The notes under the pieces: generated by a model
The model's input: only the letters and a program-made list of their open reading frames with translations
Told to the model about the DNA's origin: nothing
Database searches by the model: none
Origin: Paenibacillus agilis
GTDB lineage: Bacteria; Bacillota; Bacilli; Paenibacillales; Paenibacillaceae
Direction of reading: 5' to 3'
Assembly: GCF_007786455.1 (NCBI RefSeq)
Contig: NZ_VNJK01000002.1
Coordinates: 186,001 to 250,000 of the forward strand
Length of the DNA: 64,000 nt
In this document: piece after piece, positions 54,785 through 62,020 of the stretch
Numbering within the stretch: position 1 is the stretch's first letter
How the letters are laid out: every line of letters starts with the position of its first letter
Translations under genes and position numbers: made by a program

Positions 54785-55492
54785 ATGAAAAACATAGTAT
54801 CGACTCTGTTTATAGTAGCATTGATTATAACAAGTTTGTCGGCCTGTGGTAATGAAAAACAAAGTCAAGCACAACAAAAAAAAGAGCGCAATGTGTATTA
54901 TGGAAACTTTATGTTGGACACACATTATAAATCTTTAGAGGAGTTAGCTTATGATGCTGATCTAGTAGCAGAAATAGAAGTAAATGCAAACAATCATAAT
55001 ATTAGTTATATAGACCCAACGTTTAAGACAATTGAAGTTAAAATCAACAATGTCTTGAAAGGGGATTCAAAGATCAAATCCCAGGCAATTCGTATTCTTG
55101 AAATAGCCTCCACTGTTAGCGAAAATGCAAATAAAAAGAATATAGTGTTCCTCGATAAATACGAAGGTCCCCTAGCAGATGATGTCTATGTTATTGTGGG
55201 GGTATACCAAGGAATGTTTAAACTTGATGAAGCTAATCAAGTTGTTTATGACGCTGATAAATACGAAGGTGTTAAGCACTTCCAAGCATCAGTGGAAGGC
55301 TTAGATAAACAATCTTTTGAACATAGAGTTCAAGAAGCCATTAAAAACGCTAGTCCTCCTCAGCCGAATATACCTCAATTAAGTGAGGCTGAAAAGAAAT
55401 TAGCAGAAGAAGAAGGCCACAAGATGTATCTGGAAGATAAAAAGCGACTCGAAGAAATGAAAAAGAAAAGCGTGGAAGAAAAACAAAAGTAA
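54785..55492 (+). CDS. Lipoprotein of unknown function, partner of the metalloprotease
   Basis: A 235-residue lipoprotein with lipobox SLSAC near residue 21. The middle (about 50-150) is a beta-rich domain (ADLVAEIEVNANNHN, KTIEVKINNVLKGDSK, DDVYVIVGVYQG). The C-terminal 45 residues are highly charged and probably a coiled coil (EAEKKLAEEEGHKMYLEDKK). AGGAGG lies 8 nt before ATG 54785. Its domain resembles lipoproteins that hold a secreted protein or modify its stability, but no family is recognised. Confidence 0.65.
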   Translation: MKNIVSTLFIVALIITSLSACGNEKQSQAQQKKERNVYYGNFMLDTHYKSLEELAYDADLVAEIEVNANNHNISYIDPTFKTIEVKINNVLKGDSKIKSQAIRILEIASTVSENANKKNIVFLDKYEGPLADDVYVIVGVYQGMFKLDEANQVVYDADKYEGVKHFQASVEGLDKQSFEHRVQEAIKNASPPQPNIPQLSEAEKKLAEEEGHKMYLEDKKRLEEMKKKSVEEKQK

Positions 55493-55511
55493 ACAGAACC
55501 AGCAAATAAAT

Positions 55512-55537
55512 AAAAAGGCAGCCTATTAGCTGCCCTC
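55512..55537 (-). terminator. Terminator of the queuosine-precursor transporter gene
   Basis: GGCAGC, 6-nt loop, GCTGCC, then TTTTTATTTATTT on the minus strand. Confidence 0.7.
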
Positions 55538-55546
55538 TAGTTCATC

Positions 55547-55595
55547 GAGCAATCTTATCCGCTATAGGGTAAAGATTGCTCTTTCATTTTCTTTT
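55547..55595 (+). terminator. Terminator of the metalloprotease-lipoprotein operon
   Basis: GAGCAATCTT and AAGATTGCTC are perfect 10-bp complements, followed by TTTCATTTTCTTTT. Confidence 0.85.
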
Positions 55596-55616
55596 GTCAT
55601 TTATCTTCACAACGCA

Positions 55617-56300
55617 TCATGACCACTCACGCGTACGAATGTTGCGTGCCCAATAGAGGAACGGTGTCGATGCAATCGATACGATTAGTTTGATTACATA
55701 TGTCGTAATGAAAATTTCGAACCATACATCCCATGGGAATACGAATGCAAATGCGATAAAACAAAATACGAATGAGTCTGCCAATTGGCTTAATCCCGTA
55801 CTTACATTACTGCGAATCCACAGCTGATTCGGCTTGTTGAACTTCTGCTTGATGATGCTAAACAGCTTAACATCTAAGAACTGACTGATGAAGTAAGCCG
55901 TCAAGCTTCCGATCGCGATACGCGGCATCAATCCAAAGATCGATTCCATCGCGTGCTGCATCGTCAAATCCCCTTGTGGTTCAAACACAAGCACAAGCTG
56001 CATCAGGACCGTTGTCATAATAAGCGTAAAGAACCCAAACCATACAGCGCGGCGCGCCTCCTTCGGTCCATACTTCTCATTTAACAAGTCCGTTGTCAGG
56101 AACAAGGTTGCATTTGCCGTGTTGCCTAACGTCATAACGATCGAAAACATTTCAATCGTCTTTGTTACTTGGATGTTAGCAAGAACAGTCATAACCCCGA
56201 TCCATGCATACATCCCAAATTTACCGAACTGACGGTAACAGAGTAGGAAAAATACGAAGTTCACGAGAACGAACAGTATCCCCCAATAAAAATTAAACAT
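55617..56300 (-). CDS. yhhQ: Queuosine precursor transporter (YhhQ/DUF165 family)
   Basis: A 227-residue membrane protein with about six helices. The family motifs TLGNTANATLFLTTDLLNEK and YGPKEARRAVWFGF, then NVSTGLSQLADSFVFCFIAF are present. YhhQ proteins take up preQ0, preQ1 or queuine for tRNA queuosine. A preQ1-I-like structure directly in front of the ATG supports this role. No queuosine synthesis gene is near, so salvage is inferred. Confidence 0.92.
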   Translation of the reverse strand: MFNFYWGILFVLVNFVFFLLCYRQFGKFGMYAWIGVMTVLANIQVTKTIEMFSIVMTLGNTANATLFLTTDLLNEKYGPKEARRAVWFGFFTLIMTTVLMQLVLVFEPQGDLTMQHAMESIFGLMPRIAIGSLTAYFISQFLDVKLFSIIKQKFNKPNQLWIRSNVSTGLSQLADSFVFCFIAFAFVFPWDVWFEIFITTYVIKLIVSIASTPFLYWARNIRTREWS

Positions 56301-56308
56301 AAGGATTT

Positions 56309-56350
56309 CCTCCTAGTTTTGATATCGCGGGATGGTTACGAACCGCGGTG
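56309..56350 (-). promoter_or_regulatory. PreQ1-I type riboswitch candidate
   Basis: The minus strand has a 5-bp stem CGCGG/CCGCG enclosing TTCGTAACCAT, then an A-rich tail ending AAAACTAGGAGG, whose GGAGG is the ribosome site of yhhQ. Layout and the ACTAGGAGG end match translational preQ1-I switches, although the loop departs from the consensus. Confidence 0.65.
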
Positions 56351-56432
56351 CGAATCGCACGATGTGCTAGCACAATGAGTTACTATATCACAATTAAAAT
56401 GAAGCGCCAATAAATTTTTATTTTCCATTAGA

Positions 56433-56452
56433 ATTGTGATAAATATCATAGC
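56433..56452. promoter_or_regulatory. Rex/Fnr-like dyad upstream of the flavin lipoprotein gene
   Basis: TTGTGA-N6-TCATAG resembles the Rex (TTGTGA-N6-TCACAA) or Fnr (TGTGA-N6-TCACA) site, with two mismatches in the right arm. AATTGTGAT recurs near 56491 and inverted near 56391. It fits redox control of the downstream respiratory genes but is weak. Confidence 0.35.
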
Positions 56453-56551
56453 AAATTAGCTCTAATTTTGCGTATATTTCTGGAATTGTGATGAAAATTT
56501 GAACATTGTTATCGATCGCTCAATATGATGCAAAATACGTATGATAAAGCC

Positions 56552-56579
56552 TTGAATCGTATTGCGAAAGTGCTACAAT
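56552..56579 (+). promoter_or_regulatory. Promoter of the flavin lipoprotein gene
   Basis: TTGAAT, 16-bp spacer, TACAAT; about 80 bp upstream of the ATG. Confidence 0.6.
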
Positions 56580-56657
56580 GGACTTGAAATTAGTAAGATA
56601 ATTTTTTCACAAAGTAATAATAACTTAATTTTACAAATTAAAAAGGTGGGGGAAATC

Positions 56658-57164
56658 ATGAAAAAACTTTCATTGATCCTTGCAATGACAATGGCATTCG
56701 GTTTACTCGTTGGCTGTGGAGCTAAAGAAGAAGCGAAAGATACAGCTCCTAAAACAGAAACAACAGCTCCAGCTGCAACAACAGAACAACAAGCAGCGTA
56801 CAAAGACGGCTCTTATCGTGCTGAAGGCAAAGAGTTCGATGCAAAATCCGGCTGGAAAGGCACTGTAGAAGTTACTGTTAAAGACGGTAAAATTGCGACA
56901 GTGAATTGGGATGCAGTTCACAAGGATGGCGGAGACACGAAAAAAGTCCAATCGCAAGATGGCCGCTATGACATGGTAAAGGGCGGAGGTAGCTCCCATT
57001 GGCATGAACAAGCTGCATCGATGGAGAAAGCACTTATCGAGAAGCAAGATCCAGCAGCTATCGTGTTGAAAGAAGACGGTAAAACAGATGCAGTAACCGG
57101 CGTTTCGATTCACGTATCTGAGTTCGTGCAGTTGGCTCAAGAGGCTCTTGCAAGCGCGAAATAA
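56658..57164 (+). CDS. FMN-binding-domain lipoprotein (PplA-like)
   Basis: A 168-residue lipoprotein with lipobox LLVGC (Cys20) and a Thr/Ala-rich linker to about residue 47. A single FMN_bind domain covers about 50-165. The flavinylation-type motif is DAVTGVSIH (144-152), with Ser150 as the likely acceptor for covalent FMN. Related lipoproteins (PplA of Listeria, which as I recall has two such domains) pass electrons from the membrane to outside acceptors. The start has GGGGGAAA 2-8 nt upstream. It is followed 192 bp later by a membrane-fused NDH-2, as in the Listeria locus. No ApbE-type flavin transferase gene is in the window. Confidence 0.85.
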   Translation: MKKLSLILAMTMAFGLLVGCGAKEEAKDTAPKTETTAPAATTEQQAAYKDGSYRAEGKEFDAKSGWKGTVEVTVKDGKIATVNWDAVHKDGGDTKKVQSQDGRYDMVKGGGSSHWHEQAASMEKALIEKQDPAAIVLKEDGKTDAVTGVSIHVSEFVQLAQEALASAK

Positions 57165-57185
57165 TTGAATGCTCGTTCATGAGAC

Positions 57186-57264
57186 AGCTCCGCTGTAGAG
57201 AAAGCAAGTATGGATCTCACGTTTTGTGGAGTCCTCCCCTTTTCTGCAGCGGAGCTCCCTTTTA
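57186..57264 (+). terminator. Strong hairpin between the flavin lipoprotein and NDH-2 genes
   Basis: AGCTCCGCTG.AGA.AAAG pairs with CTTTTCTGCAGCGGAGCT over about 17 bp; CCCTTTTACG follows. It is probably a partial terminator, allowing more lipoprotein than dehydrogenase. Confidence 0.65.
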
Positions 57265-57356
57265 CGTATAGAATGATTTAAATTTGAACATTTCCACAAT
57301 AGCACTAACACGAAAAGTCCAATCGGACACTAAAATTTTAGGGGTGACCAAATACC

Positions 57357-59234
57357 ATGAAGAAAATCGTTGTACTCGGCGGCGGTTATGGTGGTGTCTT
57401 AACAGCGAAAAAGCTGGCGAAGCGCTTAGCGAAGGACAAAGACGTCAGCATTACACTTGTCGACCGCCATCCATACCATACGATGATGACGGAGCTGCAT
57501 GAAGTAGCAGCTTGTCGTGTCGATGAAGAAGCTATCAAAATGGATTTGAAGCAGATCTTCGCAGGCCGTAAAGTTGATGTAGTATTAGATGAAATTAAAA
57601 ATATTGACTTCGATGGCCAATCGCTAAAAGGAAACAAGAAGACGTATGACTACGACTATCTTGTTATCGGTACCGGTTGTAAGCCTACGTTCTTCGGTAT
57701 TCCAGGTGCAGAAGAGCATGCGATGACACTATGGTCATTCGATGATGCAGTGAAATTGAAGCGTCAAATCCGCGATATGTTCAACCTTGCATCGAAAGAG
57801 CTGGATGAAGAGAAACGCAGACAAATGCTAACATTCGTCGTTGTTGGTGCAGGCTTCACAGGGATCGAGCTGATTGGTGAAATTGCAGAATACCGTGAAG
57901 AGCTATGCCACGAATATCATATTGATTCAAAAGATGTGCGACTCGTTGTAGCCGATATGGCACCGAAGATTCTACCTATTTTGCCGGACAAGCTTATTAA
58001 GAAATCCGAAAAGTATTTGCAAAAAATGAACGTAGAAATGATTACAAGCGCGAAGATTACAGGCGTGACTGAGAATTCTGTCGTGCTTGGTGATAAGGGC
58101 GAATTGCAAGCGCAAACGATCGTCTGGACAGCTGGCGTAGAAGGCTCAGAGCTTGTTGGCAACCTTGACGTACAGCAAAATGGACGCAAGCGTATCGTAA
58201 CAAATGATAAGCTGCAATCCGCTGATCATAAAAATGTATACGTTGTTGGCGACAACATCTTCTATGTGCCGGAAGGCGAAGAACGACCTGTACCACAGAT
58301 GGTTGAAAATGCGGAGCACTCTGCTACACTAATCGCTCATAACATTACAGCCGATATTAAACAGACCAATAAGTACAAATCATACAAGCCTACCTTCCAT
58401 GGTACAATGGTTTGCATCGGTGGACGCTATGGGGTCGCTGCCATTGGCACACCGAAGAAAATGTTCCATTTCACAGGCTTTATGGCGATGTTCTTCAAAC
58501 ATATGATTAATATCGTCTACTTCTTGCAAGTGCTTGGCTTCCATAAAGTCTGGTCTTATAAAATACATGAGTTCTTTAAAGTGAAAAATAAGCGCAGCTT
58601 CGTCGGTGGACATCTCGCTATGCGCTCGCCGAACTTCTGGCTCGTGCCGCTTCGTATTTTCCTAGGCTTCAAATGGTTAAGTGAAGGTTTGGCGAAGCTT
58701 CCTAAAGTATTGGAAAATCCATCGAACATCTTCCTAATTCCGCCCAAAGCGGCCGATGGAACGACAGGTGCTTCGCAAGCAATTGAAGCCGTTCAACAAA
58801 CAGTTGACGGGCATACCGCTGCTTCTTCCGTCCAAACAGCAAAGACAGCTGTTGAAGCGATTCCGGTTCCGGATTTCCTCAAGAGCATGGTCGATGGAAG
58901 TATGGATATGTTCTTCTATACTAGCGATGGCGGTTACACAGCATTAGCGACTATTTTCCAAACGGGAATGATATTTGCTGAAATTATTTTCGGCGCGATG
59001 CTCATCCTAGGCTTGTTCACATCGTTGGCATCCATCGGTACGATTGCGATGGGCGTTATGATTTATACATCTGGTATGGCACCATTCGAAATGCTATGGT
59101 ATTTCTTCGGTGGTATCGCTCTCATCGGTGGTTCGGGCAGCACGCTTGGCCTAGACTACTACTTGTATCCGCATCTCAAACGAATTTGGAAGAACATACC
59201 TTTCGTGAAAAAATGGTACCTTTACACGGACTAA
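57357..59234 (+). CDS. Type II NADH dehydrogenase with C-terminal membrane domain (Ndh2-like)
   Basis: A 625-residue flavoprotein. Residues 1-390 are the NDH-2 core: FAD loop VVLGGGYGGVLTAKKL, NADH loop VVVGAGFTGIELIGE, and VYVVGDN before the FAD end. From about 395 on, an added region holds several membrane segments, including FWLVPLRIFLGFKWLSEGLA and ATIFQTGMIFAEIIFGAMLI, resembling DoxX-like helices. That extra domain distinguishes the extracellular-electron-transfer Ndh2 of Listeria from the housekeeping enzyme. It would oxidise NADH and reduce a dedicated quinone. Confidence 0.9.
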   Translation: MKKIVVLGGGYGGVLTAKKLAKRLAKDKDVSITLVDRHPYHTMMTELHEVAACRVDEEAIKMDLKQIFAGRKVDVVLDEIKNIDFDGQSLKGNKKTYDYDYLVIGTGCKPTFFGIPGAEEHAMTLWSFDDAVKLKRQIRDMFNLASKELDEEKRRQMLTFVVVGAGFTGIELIGEIAEYREELCHEYHIDSKDVRLVVADMAPKILPILPDKLIKKSEKYLQKMNVEMITSAKITGVTENSVVLGDKGELQAQTIVWTAGVEGSELVGNLDVQQNGRKRIVTNDKLQSADHKNVYVVGDNIFYVPEGEERPVPQMVENAEHSATLIAHNITADIKQTNKYKSYKPTFHGTMVCIGGRYGVAAIGTPKKMFHFTGFMAMFFKHMINIVYFLQVLGFHKVWSYKIHEFFKVKNKRSFVGGHLAMRSPNFWLVPLRIFLGFKWLSEGLAKLPKVLENPSNIFLIPPKAADGTTGASQAIEAVQQTVDGHTAASSVQTAKTAVEAIPVPDFLKSMVDGSMDMFFYTSDGGYTALATIFQTGMIFAEIIFGAMLILGLFTSLASIGTIAMGVMIYTSGMAPFEMLWYFFGGIALIGGSGSTLGLDYYLYPHLKRIWKNIPFVKKWYLYTD

Positions 59235-59267
59235 TCCGTAGTAAATAGTATATTCATTTATATAGGC

Positions 59268-59310
59268 GTAAAGTAATGTGTACATCGTGCACATTACTTT
59301 ACTTATTTTA
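59268..59310 (+). terminator. Perfect hairpin between NDH-2 and the prenyl synthase pair
   Basis: GTAAAGTAATGTG and CACATTACTTTAC are perfect 13-bp complements with a 9-nt loop, followed by TTATTTTAT. It lies only about 10 nt before the GGGAGG site of the next gene, so read-through or a nearby promoter must feed the pair. Confidence 0.75.
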
Positions 59311-59327
59311 TCGGGAGGCGGGGGATC

Positions 59328-59810
59328 ATGATAACGCAATTCATTCAAGACATGTATGAACAATTGGAACGAGAGCTTCCAGAACAAGCCGGCATACAGC
59401 TCAGCGCAGATCTACACAATATAAGACTTCAGGACATGGCCGTTCGCTTGCATCATGTTGAGATGGCCCATAAAGAACGACTAGCCTTGCTTGGCTGCTA
59501 TGCGCTTGTCCTTCTTTCTTTGCGCATTCATGACCAACTCCCCACCGACCCAGCAACTGCTGGACGATCTGTACTGGATGGAGACTTTATTATGAGTTTC
59601 TATTTGCAGTTCGCCCTGCGCCATGGATTCATTGACTTGATTGCCGAGCTCGCTCCTGTCATTAAGCAAGTGCAGCTTAAGCGTGCCGAGCAAAAACTAG
59701 CGGATGAAGCCAATATACACAAACAAACGATAAAATTTATAGCTAAACGATATAAAAAACTGTATCCATTGACTCAAACGTTTAAGCAGGTGACGTATGA
59801 CGTTGTCTAA
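59328..59810 (+). CDS. HepS-like polyprenyl diphosphate synthase component I (tentative)
   Basis: A 160-residue helical protein, shorter than B. subtilis HepS (about 250 as I recall). ALVLLSLRIHDQLP and GDFIMSFYLQFALRHGFIDL resemble HepS segments around LDTHDEV and GDYFSGLYY. HepS has no DDxxD and acts as regulatory partner of HepT; this protein also has none. It overlaps the next gene, a polyprenyl synthetase, by 14 nt, which strengthens the assignment. GGGAGG lies 9 nt before the ATG. Confidence 0.6.
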   Translation: MITQFIQDMYEQLERELPEQAGIQLSADLHNIRLQDMAVRLHHVEMAHKERLALLGCYALVLLSLRIHDQLPTDPATAGRSVLDGDFIMSFYLQFALRHGFIDLIAELAPVIKQVQLKRAEQKLADEANIHKQTIKFIAKRYKKLYPLTQTFKQVTYDVV

Positions 59811-60792
59811 CCCTGCTCTATCCGACCAATTGCAAATCTCCATGAGACGGATTAACCGTGATTTGGAGCGTATCGTGACGACTGACCCTGATATAGCATC
59901 CCGCTCCATTGTAAGGAAAAGCGTACTAGAGCTTATTCGTTCAGGCGGCAAACGGCTCCGTCCAATTATGGTTATCGTCGGAAGCCGATTCGGGGCGAAA
60001 CCGGAGAGTACGAATGTGTATCAGCTAGCTGCTGTCTGTGAATTCATTCATGCGGCTTCCCTTGTGCATGATGATATTCTCGATCAGGCCGACACCCGCC
60101 GTGGACAGCCGTCTTTACACAAAATAACGGATGTGAAGACCGCCGTACAAATCGGCAACTACATGATGAGCCGCGTATTGGAACTGCTCTCTGCTCGCAC
60201 GAAAGACCGTGACCGCAACATCGAAGAACTTGCTTCGTTAACAACGACGCAGTTGTGCCTAGGCGAGTATCAGCAGATGGATAATCGTTATAATTTCGAC
60301 CTGACTTTGGAACAATATTGGGAGAAGACCCGAAATAAAACAGCTGTACTTATGGCTACCTCGCTGCATCTAGGTGCTAGAGCAAGTGAAGCCGATGAAA
60401 GTGTGGCTAAGCAGCTGTATGAGTTCGGTGATCAACTAGGCATGGCGTTCCAAGTGCGAGACGATGTGCTCGATTTGCAGCAATCTACCGAAGTACTCGG
60501 TAAGCCTGCCGGAGCTGATTTGCGCAACGGACAAGTTACCCTGCCTGTCCTGCTGGCAATGGAGGAACCCGCTATTGATAATCATTTGCGGAAGCTGCAC
60601 GAAGGAGCACCCGATCATCTCTTCGATGAGGCGATCACGCTCATCCGAAACTGTGGTGCGATAGAACGAGCATTAGAAGTCAGCCACACCTTTATGCAGC
60701 GCGCATGGGATATTACCGAACAGCTATCCGGCCATCCCGCTCATCGCGACTTACAAACATTGTGGCATTATTTTGAGAAGCGTACGTATTAA
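59797..60792 (+). CDS. Polyprenyl diphosphate synthase catalytic subunit (HepT/DmkB-like)
   Basis: A 331-residue trans-isoprenyl diphosphate synthase. The first aspartate-rich motif DDILDQADTRRG begins at 92 and the second, FQVRDDVLDLQ, lies near 220; GGKRLRP binds IPP phosphate. It would make the C30-C40 side chain of a quinone. In the Listeria electron-transfer locus an analogous synthase (DmkB) makes a separate demethylmenaquinone pool. Here it is coupled by overlap to a HepS-like gene. Confidence 0.9.
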   Translation: MTLSNPALSDQLQISMRRINRDLERIVTTDPDIASRSIVRKSVLELIRSGGKRLRPIMVIVGSRFGAKPESTNVYQLAAVCEFIHAASLVHDDILDQADTRRGQPSLHKITDVKTAVQIGNYMMSRVLELLSARTKDRDRNIEELASLTTTQLCLGEYQQMDNRYNFDLTLEQYWEKTRNKTAVLMATSLHLGARASEADESVAKQLYEFGDQLGMAFQVRDDVLDLQQSTEVLGKPAGADLRNGQVTLPVLLAMEEPAIDNHLRKLHEGAPDHLFDEAITLIRNCGAIERALEVSHTFMQRAWDITEQLSGHPAHRDLQTLWHYFEKRTY

Positions 60793-60864
60793 TAAGCAAT
60801 ATGTTCGTGAGTACGTCTGACAACACAATAGGAACCAATCCTGCGGAAACTGCGGAAAAATAAA

Positions 60865-60917
60865 TAAGCTCTTCGCCCGTGTACAGTGTACATGCGCGGA
60901 GAGCTTTCTGTTATACG
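60865..60917 (+). terminator. Probable terminator of the prenyl synthase genes
   Basis: AAGCTCT.CGC pairs with GCG.GGAGAGCTT across a loop containing the palindrome TGTACAGTGTACA; TTCTGTT follows. The T-tract is weak. Confidence 0.5.
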
Positions 60918-61046
60918 GCATGAATGACTCTTTTTCGTGTATAATCACAATGGTAAAATAAAAGTGGGACAACAGCATTCGCATTGTCCATTACAGACCA
61001 CCTGCACGATTGCTTATAGGTGGACGTTCATGAAGGAGGACCGAGT

Positions 61047-61553
61047 GTGAAGCCACGGCGATTTGTAATTGAAGCAGTCATGTTAGCCGTATACGGTCAC
61101 CTATTCGTCCCGAAACGGCCTGTAGAATATATGATTCCATACTCTACGATTAGTGAATTGTATGAGATACGTATTACAGACGAGCGCATTATGCCTGATC
61201 CAGAGGATGACCAGCATGCTAAGGAACACATGGACTTGCTGATCGGACTTTTCGAAAGACCATTTAATAAGAAAAAGATCGACCGCGCACTAGGCATTCC
61301 TTGGCGGCAAAGCGCTCCTTTGCTAATAAACGAGTATGTATCCATTATCATCATTAATGGGATGGACAGCATGCAGTACGGCGAAACCTTTGATCCGATT
61401 GAAACAGAGCTGATTCTCACTTGCATGCGCGAGCAAGCCCCGTTGCTGACCGACCAATTGGAATACGTCGAACGACTTATTCAGCATGAGGTACCGATTC
61501 CAATCTATGATATTGAAGATTATGAGTATGCATTGGAACATACGGAGGAATAA
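61047..61553 (+). CDS. Conserved hypothetical cytoplasmic protein, Paenibacillus type
   Basis: A 168-residue soluble, acidic protein beginning MKPRRFVIEAVMLAVYGHLF. There is no signal or membrane segment. Conserved-looking parts are PVEYMIPYSTISELYE, PFNKKKIDRALGIPW and DPIETELILTCMREQAPLLT. I recall similar Paenibacillus proteins annotated only as hypothetical or, doubtfully, ADP-heptose synthase; no catalytic motif supports that. The start is GTG with GGAGG 7 nt upstream. Confidence 0.7.
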   Translation: MKPRRFVIEAVMLAVYGHLFVPKRPVEYMIPYSTISELYEIRITDERIMPDPEDDQHAKEHMDLLIGLFERPFNKKKIDRALGIPWRQSAPLLINEYVSIIIINGMDSMQYGETFDPIETELILTCMREQAPLLTDQLEYVERLIQHEVPIPIYDIEDYEYALEHTEE

Positions 61554-61588
61554 AAGGATAGCTAGCAAGTGATTCATCAAAGGCAGAC

Positions 61589-61690
61589 GGCGAAAGACGA
61601 AGGTCCAGTCACGAACAGGTCTAAACGGCTTCCTGATAGGTTACATCAGTGGCTTGTGACTTGTAACTATGTGACTTTATGTCTTTCGCC
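61589..61690. other. Nested inverted repeat, possible structured RNA
   Basis: GGCGAAAGAC (61589-61598) and GTCTTTCGCC (61681-61690) are perfect complements. AGTCAC (61607-61612) and GTGACT (61656-61661) nest inside. Neither strand has a T-tract, so it is not a plain terminator. The rest of 61554-62020 apart from the repeat element shows nothing. Confidence 0.4.
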
Positions 61691-61784
61691 CCTATCCTTA
61701 CATAAGTAAACGAAAAGTGCGCAAAAGGATACTACGCATATTCGAGAGACAGAGTCAGTTCTCTCTCAACAGGATAAATTACAT

Positions 61785-61967
61785 TAACGATTGCCACAGA
61801 GGCTATTCCGCATATATTACTTGTTTTTGATATGTAAAGGGTGTCAGCGAGCTTATCTGCTCCAGAGAGCCATATTATTAGCCAGATTTGCTATAATAAG
61901 CGCTCGTACGACCGTTAAAATTTTAATACAGATGATTTCACGAAAATAACGTCAATAGCGTTCGTTA
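61785..61967 (+). repeat. 183-bp dispersed hairpin element, copy C
   Basis: It aligns to copy B without gaps at about three quarters identity by hand count, and shares the GCCACAGAGGCT and AAAATAACGTCA blocks. The central stem is GAGCTTAT with ATAAGC, replacing the GAGCCTATT/AATAGGCTC of copy B: a C-G pair changed to T-A. It lies between convergent genes. Confidence 0.85.
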
Positions 61968-62020
61968 GATGAAGCGCCACGGCGTGATACAATGCAAATT
62001 ATAAGGCCCACGACCGATCG

